The notes below the pieces were generated by a model that saw only the letters and a program-made list of their open reading frames with translations, made no database searches and was not told the DNA's origin. Of a stretch of 64,000 bases of DNA, positions 43,869 to 52,520 are shown piece by piece. Origin of the DNA: UBA981 sp942490995 (GTDB lineage Bacteria; Pseudomonadota; Gammaproteobacteria; Ga0077536). Each line of letters begins with the position of its first letter. The first letter of the stretch is position 1. The translations under genes and the position numbers were made by a program. The stretch covers positions 124,001 to 188,000 of the forward strand of contig CALOBG010000014.1 of assembly GCA_942490995.1 (NCBI GenBank). The letters run 5' to 3'.

Positions 43869-46712
43869 ATGGCCGCATCCGCCGAAACCGAGCTACAGCG
43901 CTACAGCGCGCCATTACTGCGCCAGATCTGTGACCATGCCGCTGCGGTAGTCTACGTAAAGGATACGGCCGGCCGGTATGTTTTCGTCAATCATCAGTTT
44001 CTGAAGCTGTTCGGCGGCGACGAGTCGAAATTCGTCGGCCGCGCCGACACCGACATTTTCCCGCCGGACGTCGCGTTGCCACTCGCAGCCAACGACCGCG
44101 CTGTGATAGAGGGCGGCGCAGCCATGCAGTTCGAGGAAGTCGTTCCCGGGGCCGATGGCGAGCATACCTATGTCTCGGTGAAGTTCCCGTTAGTGGACGC
44201 GGCAGGCGCCGTCGAAGCGGTCTGCGGCATTTCGACTGACATCACCCAGCGCAAACGAACGGAAGACCTGTTGCGCAAGGCCGCGCTCGGTGTATCGGCG
44301 GCAACCGGCACGGGAGTATTTGAATCGATCGTCAACTGCGTGGGCGGGACGCTCGGCGCGGATTTCGTATTCCTGACCAAACTGGTCAATGGCAAGCACC
44401 GCGAATTACATACGCTGGCTGTGTCGCATGGCGGCAAGATCGTTCCGAACATGGTTTATGAACTTGCGAACACACCATGCGAACAGGTCATCAGCGGGCA
44501 TTTTCACCATATCAGTGACAATCTCAGCGAGTCCTACCCCAGCGACGGCATGATCGATAAGTTCGGACTTGTCGCTTACGCCGGATACCCATTGCATGAC
44601 AGCAACGGCAACGCGATTGGCAATCTTGCCGTGGTCAGCCGTACACCATTGCTCGATGTCAGTTTTATCGAACTGGTGTTGAAGGTATTTTCGGTGCGCG
44701 CCGCCGCCGAACTCGAACGCCTCCAGGCTGACGAGAAACGTGCCGAATCGGAAGCGAGTTATCGCGCGATTTTTGACGCCTCCGAGGATGCCATTTTCGT
44801 GCTCGACTCGAGCGGCGCGATCGTCGATGCCAACCCCAAAGCCTGCAGCATGTACGGCTACACCTACGAAGAGATTCTCAATGTCGACCCGGCCGGATTC
44901 AATTCCGGCGAGTCGCTTTATACGACACAACGCGCCCGGCAGTTGATCAAAGCGGCGCGCCACGGCGAGACCCAGCGCTTCGAATGGCGTCACAAGAGTC
45001 GCGATGGCAGCAAACACTGGGACGAAGTCGTTTTGAAAAAGGCGACTATCGCCGGTTCTGACCGGGTGCTCGCAATCATTCGCGATATATCCGAACGCAA
45101 AGCACAGGAGATTGCCCTCAAACGCAGCGAGACCGAACTGCGTGCAACCGTGGAGGCCGCACTCGACTGTATCGTCGTGATCGATATCGACGGCAATATC
45201 ACCGAATTCAATCCGGCCGCCGAACACTGCTTTGGCTATCGTCGCGAAGAAGTACTCGGCAAGAACCTGGCCGAGTTGATCATCCCAGAGCGATTCCGCG
45301 CCAGCCATATCAGCGGCATGGAGAACTACAAGCGTCGCGGCAACGGCCCGATGATTGGGACCCGCGCTGAACTCGCGGCGCGCCGCGCCGACGGCAGCGA
45401 ATTTCCCGTGGAATTAACGATCAGTGTCGCCGAGGGCCCGGAAGGCACGCGTTTCATCGGTTATATGCGTGACATAACCGCTCGGGAGAAGGCGGAGGAC
45501 GAACGCGAGCAACTCGAAGCGCAGTTACGCCAGGCGCAGAAAATGGAAGCAATCGGTCAGCTCACCGGTGGCATCGCCCACGATTTCAACAACATCCTGA
45601 CCAGCGTGATGGGATATATGGTCATGGCCGGCGAGCGCGCCGAGGCCCACGGCGACACCAAACTGACCGCTTATCTTGATCGCGCCCAGAGTTCCGGCGA
45701 AAGAGCACGCGACCTGATTCAACAGATGCTGACCTTTAGCCGCGGTCACCGAGGCGCGGCCAAACCGCTTTCGCTCGAGCCTCTGATTACAGAGACCATC
45801 CAGCTGATGCGGTCGACGCTGCCGTCCAGTCTCGAGCTGGTCACCGAGCTCGACGAGCAGGCGCCCACCTGCATCACCGACCCGCTACAGCTGGAACAGG
45901 TCGTCATGAACCTGATCATTAATGCACGCGATGCCGTAGGCCGCCACGGCCGCGTCGCGGTAAAACTTCGGCGCCACGAGAACGTGGGCGCGGTCTGTGC
46001 GTCCTGTCGCCACCAGGTGTCCGGACAGTTTGTCGAAATCGCCGTCGAAGACAACGGCAGCGGAATCGCCGAGGACGTCCAGGAGCGCATCTTCGAGCCG
46101 TTCTATTCAAGCAAGGAAATCGGTAAAGGCAGCGGCATGGGGCTGGCAATGGCGCATGGCATCATCCACGAATATGACGGTCATATCCTGCTCGACAGCG
46201 AGCCCGGCTCGGGCTCCGTTTTCAGAGTATTGTTGCCGATCGGTTGCGCCAGCGATTCCGGGTCCACCGTCGATTCCGAACTCGATGCCGATGCGCCGGC
46301 TCAGGCCCCGTTGCTGCGGGGTCATGTCGCCGTGGTCGATGACGAGCCGGCGGTCGCTGAATTCATGCGCGATCGCCTGCAAAGCTGGGGGCTGACGGTA
46401 ACCGTGTTCAACGATCCCGAAATCGCGTTGCGCGATCTTTGCAACGAAGACGCCACGCCCGATCTCGCGATCCTCGACTACACAATGCCGCACCTGAGTG
46501 GTCTCGACGTGGCACAGCGTCTGCTGGATTTCCATCCGCAGTTGCCCATCGTGCTCTACACCGGGTACGCGGAAGATCTGACGGAACAACAGACTCGCGA
46601 AGCAGGCGCACGGGCTCTGCTGCGCAAACCGCTCGACATGAGCGAACTGCACGATACCCTCGAGGCTCTGTTGCGCGTGCCTGCCTGCGCCACCCCCGGT
46701 GGCTGCCGCTAG
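43869..46712 (+). CDS. PAS/GAF hybrid sensor histidine kinase with receiver
   Basis: 947 aa, cytoplasmic (no membrane helices). In order: PAS (about 15-125, 'ICDHAAAVVYVKDTAGRYVFVNHQFLKLFG'), GAF (about 140-285), PAS (about 295-415, 'YRAIFDASEDAIFVLDSSGAIVDANPKACSMYGYT'), PAS (about 420-540, 'TVEAALDCIVVIDIDGNITEFNPAAEHCFGY'), HisKA with phospho-acceptor His571 ('LTGGIAHDFNNILTSVMGY'), HATPase ('NLIINARDAVG', 'DNGSGIAEDVQERIFEPFYSSKEIGKGSGMGLAMAHGIIH'), and a C-terminal receiver with Asp870 ('LAILDYTMPHLSGLDVA'). The GAF/PAS set could bind haem, flavin or other small ligands. It probably forms a phosphorelay with the adjacent OmpR-type regulator. Confidence 0.94.
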   Translation: MAASAETELQRYSAPLLRQICDHAAAVVYVKDTAGRYVFVNHQFLKLFGGDESKFVGRADTDIFPPDVALPLAANDRAVIEGGAAMQFEEVVPGADGEHTYVSVKFPLVDAAGAVEAVCGISTDITQRKRTEDLLRKAALGVSAATGTGVFESIVNCVGGTLGADFVFLTKLVNGKHRELHTLAVSHGGKIVPNMVYELANTPCEQVISGHFHHISDNLSESYPSDGMIDKFGLVAYAGYPLHDSNGNAIGNLAVVSRTPLLDVSFIELVLKVFSVRAAAELERLQADEKRAESEASYRAIFDASEDAIFVLDSSGAIVDANPKACSMYGYTYEEILNVDPAGFNSGESLYTTQRARQLIKAARHGETQRFEWRHKSRDGSKHWDEVVLKKATIAGSDRVLAIIRDISERKAQEIALKRSETELRATVEAALDCIVVIDIDGNITEFNPAAEHCFGYRREEVLGKNLAELIIPERFRASHISGMENYKRRGNGPMIGTRAELAARRADGSEFPVELTISVAEGPEGTRFIGYMRDITAREKAEDEREQLEAQLRQAQKMEAIGQLTGGIAHDFNNILTSVMGYMVMAGERAEAHGDTKLTAYLDRAQSSGERARDLIQQMLTFSRGHRGAAKPLSLEPLITETIQLMRSTLPSSLELVTELDEQAPTCITDPLQLEQVVMNLIINARDAVGRHGRVAVKLRRHENVGAVCASCRHQVSGQFVEIAVEDNGSGIAEDVQERIFEPFYSSKEIGKGSGMGLAMAHGIIHEYDGHILLDSEPGSGSVFRVLLPIGCASDSGSTVDSELDADAPAQAPLLRGHVAVVDDEPAVAEFMRDRLQSWGLTVTVFNDPEIALRDLCNEDATPDLAILDYTMPHLSGLDVAQRLLDFHPQLPIVLYTGYAEDLTEQQTREAGARALLRKPLDMSELHDTLEALLRVPACATPGGCR

Positions 46713-46754
46713 ACCCCCACCTCGACTGTTACGTTTTCGAAACAAACTGAGCGG

Positions 46755-46773
46755 ATCGGGAAATTATTCCGAT
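46755..46773. promoter_or_regulatory. Dyad upstream of the small-protein/MddA cluster
   Basis: ATCGG (46755-46759) and CCGAT (46769-46773) are complementary and enclose GGAA-ATTA-TTCC (46759-46770). It lies between the kinase stop and the first small gene (46864), about 90 bases before the latter, so it could be an operator. Low confidence. Confidence 0.3.
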
Positions 46774-46863
46774 ACGCAACCCCCCTAGTATGAGCCCCAC
46801 ACGCACTGTTGCTGCAAACGCCGCGCAGGACGATGCGAAAAACGAAGTTAACGGAGGGGTGTC

Positions 46864-46971
46864 ATGGACGTATTCGAGAAACACGGTTTTGCGGTCCTGT
46901 GGCAACACTGGAAAGAACTGTTACAGGTTCTTCAGAGCTATGCCGCGGAGTTCGCGGCGGTTGGACTCTGA
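46864..46971 (+). CDS. Very small protein, 35 aa
   Basis: ATG 46864 stands seven bases after a strong ribosome site (GGAGG). The product (MDVFEKHGFAVLWQHWKELL and then an amphipathic stretch ending AAVGL) has the helical, Trp-containing character of a peptide that binds a membrane or protein. It lies between the hybrid kinase and MddA and would be the first gene of a possible operon. Size makes it easy to miss. Confidence 0.5.
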   Translation: MDVFEKHGFAVLWQHWKELLQVLQSYAAEFAAVGL

Positions 46972-47016
46972 ATCGCGATTCGGAACACGAAGACCAATTC
47001 TGGAAGGGGAGCAAAA

Positions 47017-47781
47017 ATGATCAAGAGACTCACGATTTTCGGCTACGGCATCTGCAGCTACGCGGTGTTCTTCGCCACTTTTCTCTATGCAATCGGTTTT
47101 ATCGGCGACTTCGGCGTACCCAAGACGATCGATGGTGCCGCACAGATGCCGCTGGTCCAGGCACTGCTGATCAACGTCGCCTTGCTCGGGCTGTTCGCAA
47201 TCCAGCACAGCGTAATGGCTCGGCCCGCGTTCAAACGCCGCTGGACCAAAATTGTGCCGCAGGAAGCCGAGCGCAGCACATACGTGCTTTTCTCGAGCCT
47301 CGCGCTGATCTTACTGTTCGCTGGCTGGCAGCCTCTGGGTGGAGTCGTCTGGACCGTTTCGAATCCGATCGCCACGGCCGCACTCTATAGCGCATATGCA
47401 TTTGGCTGGGCGCTGGTCCTGATCTCGACGTTCCTGATCAACCATTTCGACCTGTTCGGTCTGCGTCAGGTCTGGTTGCAGCTGCGCGGCACGGAATACA
47501 CGCCGCTGAAGTTCAAGACACCGGGCGTCTACAAACTGGTCCGTCATCCACTTTACACCGGCTGGCTGTTCGCATTCTGGGCCACTCCGCACATGACCGT
47601 TGCCCATTTTGTTTTTGCGGCAATCAGCACCGCGTACATCCTCGCCGCGATTCAGTTCGAGGAGCGCGATCTCGCCGAGTTCCATCCGCAATACAAGGCA
47701 TACAAGCGCAAGGTGCCGATGCTGTTTCCGTCACTGCGCCGGCGCAACCAGCCAGCCAAACAGCACCCCGTCGCGGTGTGA
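47017..47781 (+). CDS. mddA: Methanethiol S-methyltransferase (MddA-like)
   Basis: 254 aa with about six hydrophobic segments. The isoprenylcysteine methyltransferase-like (NnrU-related) C-terminal motif is 'LKFKTPGVYKLVRHPLYTGWLFAFWATPHMTVAHFVFAAISTAYILAAIQFEERDLAEFHPQYKAYKRKVPMLFPS'. 'NVALLGLFAIQHSVMARPAFKRRWTKIVPQEAERSTYVLFSSLALILLFAGWQPLG' is conserved in MddA. MddA proteins convert methanethiol plus SAM to dimethylsulfide at the inner membrane. Paralogues with other substrates exist, so the assignment is likely rather than certain. A good AAGGGGAG ribosome site precedes ATG 47017. Confidence 0.82.
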   Translation: MIKRLTIFGYGICSYAVFFATFLYAIGFIGDFGVPKTIDGAAQMPLVQALLINVALLGLFAIQHSVMARPAFKRRWTKIVPQEAERSTYVLFSSLALILLFAGWQPLGGVVWTVSNPIATAALYSAYAFGWALVLISTFLINHFDLFGLRQVWLQLRGTEYTPLKFKTPGVYKLVRHPLYTGWLFAFWATPHMTVAHFVFAAISTAYILAAIQFEERDLAEFHPQYKAYKRKVPMLFPSLRRRNQPAKQHPVAV

Positions 47782-47855
47782 CACAGAAGCGCCGGGCGGC
47801 CATACGCCGCCCGCCACGACAAACAAGACAGATCAACACGACCAGGAGTACTCAG

Positions 47856-47972
47856 ATGAATACCAATGCACCGAGACTGCAGGAACTCGAACCGTCCATG
47901 CTGGGACTGGCACTGCTCTACGCAGCACTGCTGCTCGGCGCCAATTTACTCGTCGGCGGCGGGATCGCCTGA
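47856..47972 (+). CDS. Very small membrane protein, 38 aa
   Basis: ATG 47856 follows CAGGAGTACTCAG, a good ribosome site. The polar start (MNTNAPRLQELEPS) is followed by one hydrophobic helix (MLGLALLYAALLLGANLLVG). It begins 74 bases after mddA. No homologue is known to me. Confidence 0.55.
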   Translation: MNTNAPRLQELEPSMLGLALLYAALLLGANLLVGGGIA

Positions 47973-48016
47973 AACACAAGACAAACCACGAACTGAATTG
48001 CCCGAGGACACGACCG

Positions 48017-48151
48017 ATGCAGAGAATCGCAAAAAATCACCAGCCAAAAACGTCATTGTGGCGCCGCTACGGCAAATGGAGTTTCTGCTTCTTTCTGGTC
48101 AAGGGCCTCGCATGGCTCAGTCCGCTGATGCTGACCCGACTGGTTGGCTGA
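48017..48151 (+). CDS. Very small basic membrane protein, 44 aa
   Basis: ATG 48017 with GAGGA upstream. A strongly basic start (MQRIAKNHQPKTSLWRRYGK) is followed by a hydrophobic helix containing Trp and Phe (WSFCFFLVKGLAWL). 'RRYGKWSFCFFLVKGL' looks like a conserved small-protein pattern. It begins 44 bases after the 38-aa gene. Confidence 0.55.
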   Translation: MQRIAKNHQPKTSLWRRYGKWSFCFFLVKGLAWLSPLMLTRLVG

Positions 48152-48208
48152 CAAAACTTCGAAATTTTACTAACAGAGTCAAAAACCCACACCTTTGGGA
48201 GGTGCAAA

Positions 48209-48457
48209 ATGTCCGAATTACTGAGAAACGCATGTAGAGCACTGTTCGCCGTCAGCACCGTCGCTATCGTCGCTGCCACACTGCTGGTTACTTCCGGCCT
48301 ATTCGCATCACCGTTTCACGCTTTCGTCGTTACGCCGATCCTGATCCTGGCAGGGGCCGCAGCCGCCTATGTGGCGGACGCGCTGATCACCGAGTCCTGG
48401 CCGCCGCAACGGCCCGCCATTCCGCGGATCCGCGCATTGCCGGTACCGGCCTGCTGA
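48209..48457 (+). CDS. Small membrane protein, 82 aa
   Basis: ATG 48209 follows a perfect GGAGGTG ribosome site. Two hydrophobic helices (about 8-32 and 39-58) are followed by a Pro-rich tail (PPQRPAIPRIRALPVPAC). It is the last gene before a strong terminator (48483-48509), so the group from 46864 to here may be one transcript. Confidence 0.65.
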   Translation: MSELLRNACRALFAVSTVAIVAATLLVTSGLFASPFHAFVVTPILILAGAAAAYVADALITESWPPQRPAIPRIRALPVPAC

Positions 48458-48482
48458 ATCAAACACGCTCAACTGCAGAAAG

Positions 48483-48509
48483 ACGGGCCCGCAAGGGCCC
48501 GTTTTGTTT
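48483..48509 (+). terminator. Intrinsic terminator after the small-protein cluster
   Basis: ACGGGCCC (48483-48490), loop GCAA, GGGCCCGT (48495-48502), then TTTTGTTT (48502-48509). The 8-bp perfect stem with a GNRA-type loop and a T-rich tail is a convincing terminator. Confidence 0.92.
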
Positions 48510-48607
48510 GCTTACCGCCAGCACCGGCCTAAACTACCCGGCCATGCAGCAACCTCTCGTGTAGCGGTCCTCGCCGCTTTGCAACCCGGACTCAACGACG
48601 GCACCCA

Positions 48608-49246
48608 GTGACTCCCGCCCCCCTCGACAACGCAACTCTGCGCCGCGCTGTTGCCGCGCTGGGACGCGGGGACAAGGACCTTGCCCGCATCGCAGAGCGT
48701 GTCGGAGTACCGCCGCTGTGGCGCCGCCCGGCGGGGTTCGCAACGCTTGTCCATATCGTTCTGGAACAACAGGTATCGCTGGCATCGGCCCGCGCCGCAT
48801 TCGAACGCCTGCTCGCCGAGGTCGAAGAGCTCGATGCGGCCGGGTTTCTCGGTCTGACCGAGGCGACCCTGCGACGATGCGGGTTCAGCCGCCAGAAAAG
48901 CCGTTATTGCCGTGGCATTGCCGCCGCTGTCGAAGATGGCACTCTCGATCTCGATCAGTTGGGCCGGCTGCCGGACCAGGCGGTTCGCAAACGGCTGGTC
49001 GCGATCACCGGTATCGGGCCGTGGACCGCGAATATTTACCTGCTAATGGCGCTCGGCCGGCCGGACGTCTGGCCGGTAGGCGACCTCGCACTGGCGGTAG
49101 CCGTGCAACAGGTCAAGCGTCTCGAAACACGGCCCGGGGCAGAAGAACTCGAGGCCATTGGCGAGGCGTGGCGGCCATGGCGCTCGGTCGCGGCTCGGCT
49201 GCTGTGGCAAAGTTATCTCACTGGCCCGAACGGGACGTCCGGCTAG
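48608..49246 (+). CDS. DNA-3-methyladenine glycosylase (AlkA-like)
   Basis: 212 aa from GTG 48608. The HhH-GPD superfamily fold is plain: 'GFATLVHIVLEQQVSLASARAAFERL' (substrate pocket helices), 'RKRLVAITGIGPWTANIYLLMALGRPDVWPVGDLAL' (hairpin-helix-hairpin, with catalytic Asp159 in 'VGDLA'). It removes alkylated bases in base-excision repair. It lacks the N-terminal AlkA_N domain of E. coli AlkA, so it is a short form. No ada-like gene is nearby. Confidence 0.92.
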   Translation: MTPAPLDNATLRRAVAALGRGDKDLARIAERVGVPPLWRRPAGFATLVHIVLEQQVSLASARAAFERLLAEVEELDAAGFLGLTEATLRRCGFSRQKSRYCRGIAAAVEDGTLDLDQLGRLPDQAVRKRLVAITGIGPWTANIYLLMALGRPDVWPVGDLALAVAVQQVKRLETRPGAEELEAIGEAWRPWRSVAARLLWQSYLTGPNGTSG

Positions 49247-49280
49247 TGGCCGCGGCCACGCGGCATGCAACAGGCCGCGC

Positions 49281-49889
49281 TCAGACCTCGGACCCGAGAC
49301 CGCGCTGACGGGCCGAGGCCTTGCCGTCCTTGCGCAACCGCGCAAGACCCGACTTGAGCTTCTTCAGCGCCTGCTCGATCACGCTATCGTCGCCCCAGTC
49401 CACGGAGAATTCGCGCAACGCAATTTCCAGATCACGGTTGAGGTGAACCCCTGCCGGCATATCTCCCACCATCGTCGCCTGATCCGAGAACAAAATCAGC
49501 CCGTGCACGGGCACGCCAGGGCAGAGCCCGGCTATCACATCGAGATAAGCGCGCTGGCGCATGACAGGGTTCAGGAAGCGAAAGGTCTCCATGCGCGCGG
49601 AATGCGACCACATTCGATCGGCCGCATTGCCCTCCACCGCGCCGTTGTAATCGCGCAGCTCAATACAGACGAGACCGGCGGTCGTGGCGACAACGTAGTC
49701 CACAACCCGGTCACTACCGCGCTCATCCGGGACGTGCATGTTGCGGCGGAAACGGAATCCGGCGGCCCGCAGCCGCTTCCCGACGGCGCCCCTGCCGCGC
49801 AGGAACTCCTCGGTAGCTGCGAGCGCCACCAGTATTGCAACCAGACCGAAGCCCGCAAGCAACGACCACGTTAAGGTGCTATCTGACAT
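49281..49889 (-). CDS. NERD (nuclease-related) domain protein with membrane anchor
   Basis: 202 aa from ATG 49889. One N-terminal membrane helix (about 7-26). The NERD core is 'GRGAVGKRLRAAGFRFRRNMHVPDERGSDRVVDYVVATTAGLVCIELRDYNGAVEGNAADRMW', with the D/E-x-E residues expected of a PD-(D/E)XK-like fold. 'MRQRAYLDVIAG' and the basic C-terminus complete it. The role is not known for most members. It faces the holin-like gene divergently; the AlkA gene converges on it. Confidence 0.82.
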   Translation of the reverse strand: MSDSTLTWSLLAGFGLVAILVALAATEEFLRGRGAVGKRLRAAGFRFRRNMHVPDERGSDRVVDYVVATTAGLVCIELRDYNGAVEGNAADRMWSHSARMETFRFLNPVMRQRAYLDVIAGLCPGVPVHGLILFSDQATMVGDMPAGVHLNRDLEIALREFSVDWGDDSVIEQALKKLKSGLARLRKDGKASARQRGLGSEV

Positions 49890-50014
49890 ATTGCGAAGCC
49901 TAACGTCGGCGCGTCCCGCCAACTGTGAGCTGTGTCACGATCGCCGCAGAACACCGATCGGCGATAATCGCAGCCATGGTTGAACTTCGCGACGCCCTGC
50001 CGTAGCCTCGAGCC

Positions 50015-50398
50015 ATGCCCGGCTTCATCCTTCGCCTGTTGATCACCATGCTCGGCCTGTGGCTCGCCGACCAGCTGCTCGACGGCGTGACCATCACCGG
50101 CAGCGGGACCTTTGTCCTCGCCGCGTTGTTGCTGGGCTTCGTCAATGCCTTGATAAGGCCGATCGCGATCATTCTCACTCTGCCGCTCAGTATTCTCACT
50201 CTCGGTCTTTTCCTTTTCGTCATCAACGCGCTGATGTTCAGCCTGGTGGCGACACTGCTCAGCCAATTTGTCGTCGCCGGGTTTGGCTCCGCGCTGCTCG
50301 GCTCGATCATCGTCAGTCTCACCAGCCTCGTTGCCTCGTGGTACATCGGACCGAAAGGGCGCTACCAGGTCATGGTCGTCAATAAGCGCGACCGCTGA
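50015..50398 (+). CDS. Phage holin family (PF04020) membrane protein
   Basis: 127 aa, four hydrophobic segments, with the family pattern 'RLLITMLGLWLADQLLDGVTITGSGTFVLAALLLGFVNALIRPIAIILTLPLSILTLGLFLFVINALMFSLVATLL'. Despite the family name, chromosomal copies like this are not tied to phages and no phage gene is nearby. The function is unknown. Start ATG 50015. Confidence 0.92.
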   Translation: MPGFILRLLITMLGLWLADQLLDGVTITGSGTFVLAALLLGFVNALIRPIAIILTLPLSILTLGLFLFVINALMFSLVATLLSQFVVAGFGSALLGSIIVSLTSLVASWYIGPKGRYQVMVVNKRDR

Positions 50399-50490
50399 CC
50401 TGTCTGACCCGGTGCCGCGGCAATACCCGCCGCGTGGCGTCAATCGTCCCTGCCGCTGCCTGTTGCTCCGCCTGAGTTGCTATAGCTGAG

Positions 50491-50527
50491 AGAATCATTA
50501 GATTCTGAGCTTTATTGTTCTCCATCA
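50491..50527. promoter_or_regulatory. Double operator before the LysR gene
   Basis: AGAATC-ATTA-GATTCT (50491-50506) is a perfect 6-4-6 dyad. TTATTGTTCTCCATCA (50512-50527) follows 21 bp further on centre to centre and matches 14 of 16 bases of the inverted 16-mer at 53022-53037 in front of doxX, read on the opposite strand. Two dyads about two helical turns apart is the usual layout of LysR-type operators. The LysR start lies at 50538. Confidence 0.55.
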
Positions 50528-50537
50528 GGCAATAGAC

Positions 50538-51458
50538 ATGGATCGGTTTGCAAACATGCAGAGTTTCGTCGCCGTCGTCGATGCGGGCAGCATCACGGCC
50601 GCCGCGGAGCGGCTCGGCGTCGCCAAATCGGCGGTCAGCCGGCGCCTCGCCGAACTCGAACACTATCTCGGTGTGCAATTGCTGAACCGCACCACCCGGC
50701 GTCTGGATCTGACCGAGACCGGACGCAGTTATTACCAGCGCTGCCAGCGAATTCTCGAGGATATTCGCGAGACCGAAACCGCCGTATCGACCGAACACGG
50801 GGCCCTGCAAGGGCGGATCCGGATATCGGTACCGCTGACTTTTGGTCTGCTCCACTTGCGCGCGGCGATCAGCGATTTTGTCGAGCAAAATCCCGCCGTC
50901 AGGTTTGACCTCGATCTCAGCGACCGCAGGGTGGACCTGCTCGGCGAAGGTTTCGATCTCGCCATCCGCATCGCGCGCCTGGCCGATTCCAGCCTGATCG
51001 CGCGCCGGCTCGCCCCGATCCGCAACGTCATCTGCTCGAGTCCCGCTTACTGGTTACGTCACTCACGCCCAAAGCACCCGCGTGATCTCGCCAATCACGA
51101 CTGCCTGCACTACAGCCTGGCCGATGATCCGGGCACGTGGCGCTACACGGATACGGATGGCCGCCCCGGCGCGGTCAAAACGCCGGGCGTGTTGCGCGCG
51201 AACAATGGCGATGTGCTGCGCGACCTTGCGATTGCCGGCCATGGCGTCGCCCTGCTGCCGACATTTATCGTCTCAGAGGCCATTGCCGCCGGCCAGCTCG
51301 ACGTCGCCCTGCGCGATTTCGAGTGGATGCCGCTCGCGGCATACGCTGTCTACCCGCATGCACGCCACCTTTCCAGCCGCATACGCGCATTCGTCGACTT
51401 TCTCGCGCTGCGGTTTGGCGACCAGCCGTACTGGGACGACTGTATCGGACATCGCTGA
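50538..51458 (+). CDS. LysR-family transcriptional regulator
   Basis: 306 aa. N-terminal helix-turn-helix: 'MDRFANMQSFVAVVDAGSITAAAERLGVAKSAVSRRLAELEHYLGVQLLNRTTRRLDLTETGRSYYQRC'. The remaining 230 residues form the periplasmic-binding-protein-like ligand domain. The gene converges on a doxX-yqjG operon whose promoter shares an operator with its own (see 50491 and 53022), so it probably controls that operon, for instance on quinone or electrophile stress. The autogenous site suggests self-regulation. Confidence 0.95.
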   Translation: MDRFANMQSFVAVVDAGSITAAAERLGVAKSAVSRRLAELEHYLGVQLLNRTTRRLDLTETGRSYYQRCQRILEDIRETETAVSTEHGALQGRIRISVPLTFGLLHLRAAISDFVEQNPAVRFDLDLSDRRVDLLGEGFDLAIRIARLADSSLIARRLAPIRNVICSSPAYWLRHSRPKHPRDLANHDCLHYSLADDPGTWRYTDTDGRPGAVKTPGVLRANNGDVLRDLAIAGHGVALLPTFIVSEAIAAGQLDVALRDFEWMPLAAYAVYPHARHLSSRIRAFVDFLALRFGDQPYWDDCIGHR

Positions 51459-51478
51459 CCCGCCGGGCACAGGATGCC

Positions 51479-52453
51479 TTAGCGATCGCGCCCATGCGGC
51501 TGCATCCAGTCGATAACCGGACCGGCCGGCACTACCGCGCTCGGGTTGATGTTCAGGTGGCTCTGGTAATAGTGCCCCTTGATGTGATCGAAGTGCACCG
51601 TCTCCGCCACGCCCGGGTACTGATAAAGCTCGCGGGTATAGGCCCAGAGATTGGGATAATCGACGATCCGGCGCAGGTTGCATTTGAAATGACCCACGTA
51701 AACCGCATCGAACCTGACCAGTGTCGTGAACAGGCGCCAGTCGGCTTCCGTCAGTGTATCGCCAGCCAGGTAACGGTGGCGCCCAAGGCGTTGTTCCAGC
51801 CAGTCGAGCGTGTCGAATAACGGCACGACTGCCTCTTCATAGGCGGCCTGGGAGGTTGCGAACCCGGATTTATAGACACCATTATTGACAGTGTCATAAA
51901 CGCGCTCGTTGACGCTGTCTATCTCTTCGCGCAGCGCCTCGGGATAGTAGTCTCCCGGGGTGGCGCCGATGTCGTCAAACGCCTCGTTAAACATGCGGAT
52001 AATCTCGGACGACTCGTTGTTGACGATCGTGCCGCGCTTCTTGTCCCACAACAGCGGCACCGTCACCCGACCGCTGTAGCCCGCATCGGCGGCAGTATAG
52101 ACCTGATGGAGGAATCTGGCATCGTGCAGCGGATCGGGTTCGACGCCGGGACCGGTGGCAAAGGTCCAGCCATTGGCAGCCATCAGCCAGTTGACCACCG
52201 ACACGCCGATCTGGGATTCGAGGCCATTGAGCGCGCGGAATATCAGTGTGCGATGCGCCCACGGACAGGCATAGGACACATACAGATGGTAGCGGCCCGG
52301 CTCCGCCCGGAAACCGCTGTCGCCACCCGGCCCCGCCGAACCGTCGCGGGTGATCCAGTTGCGAAACTGGGCGTCCGAGCGCACGAACCTCCCCCCGGTC
52401 GATTTGGTGTCGTACCAGCGATCGACCCACTGGCCATCAACAAGTAATCCCAT
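51479..52453 (-). CDS. yqjG: Glutathionyl-hydroquinone reductase (GST family)
   Basis: 324 aa. Xi-class glutathione transferase: the thioredoxin-fold active site has Cys63 in 'YVSYACPWAHRTLIFRALNGLE', then 'VPLLWDKKRGTIVNNESSEIIRMFNEAFD' (glutathione binding) and a C-terminal helical domain with 'RYLAGDTLTEADWRLFTTLVRFDAVYVGHFKCNLRRIVDYPNLWAYTRELYQYPGVAETVHFDHIKGHYY'. It reduces glutathionyl-hydroquinones with glutathione. It is downstream of doxX in one operon, 67 bases apart. Confidence 0.95.
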   Translation of the reverse strand: MGLLVDGQWVDRWYDTKSTGGRFVRSDAQFRNWITRDGSAGPGGDSGFRAEPGRYHLYVSYACPWAHRTLIFRALNGLESQIGVSVVNWLMAANGWTFATGPGVEPDPLHDARFLHQVYTAADAGYSGRVTVPLLWDKKRGTIVNNESSEIIRMFNEAFDDIGATPGDYYPEALREEIDSVNERVYDTVNNGVYKSGFATSQAAYEEAVVPLFDTLDWLEQRLGRHRYLAGDTLTEADWRLFTTLVRFDAVYVGHFKCNLRRIVDYPNLWAYTRELYQYPGVAETVHFDHIKGHYYQSHLNINPSAVVPAGPVIDWMQPHGRDR

Positions 52454-52520
52454 GATTGTTTACTCCCGTTTAATCAATGTGCTGCCAATCCGGACGGCGA
52501 AGCCGCCGCGGGGAAGCGAT

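Noticed and set aside
50015..50398. Prophage signal from the holin-like gene
   Set aside because: The family is widely chromosomal and no other phage gene is within the window.
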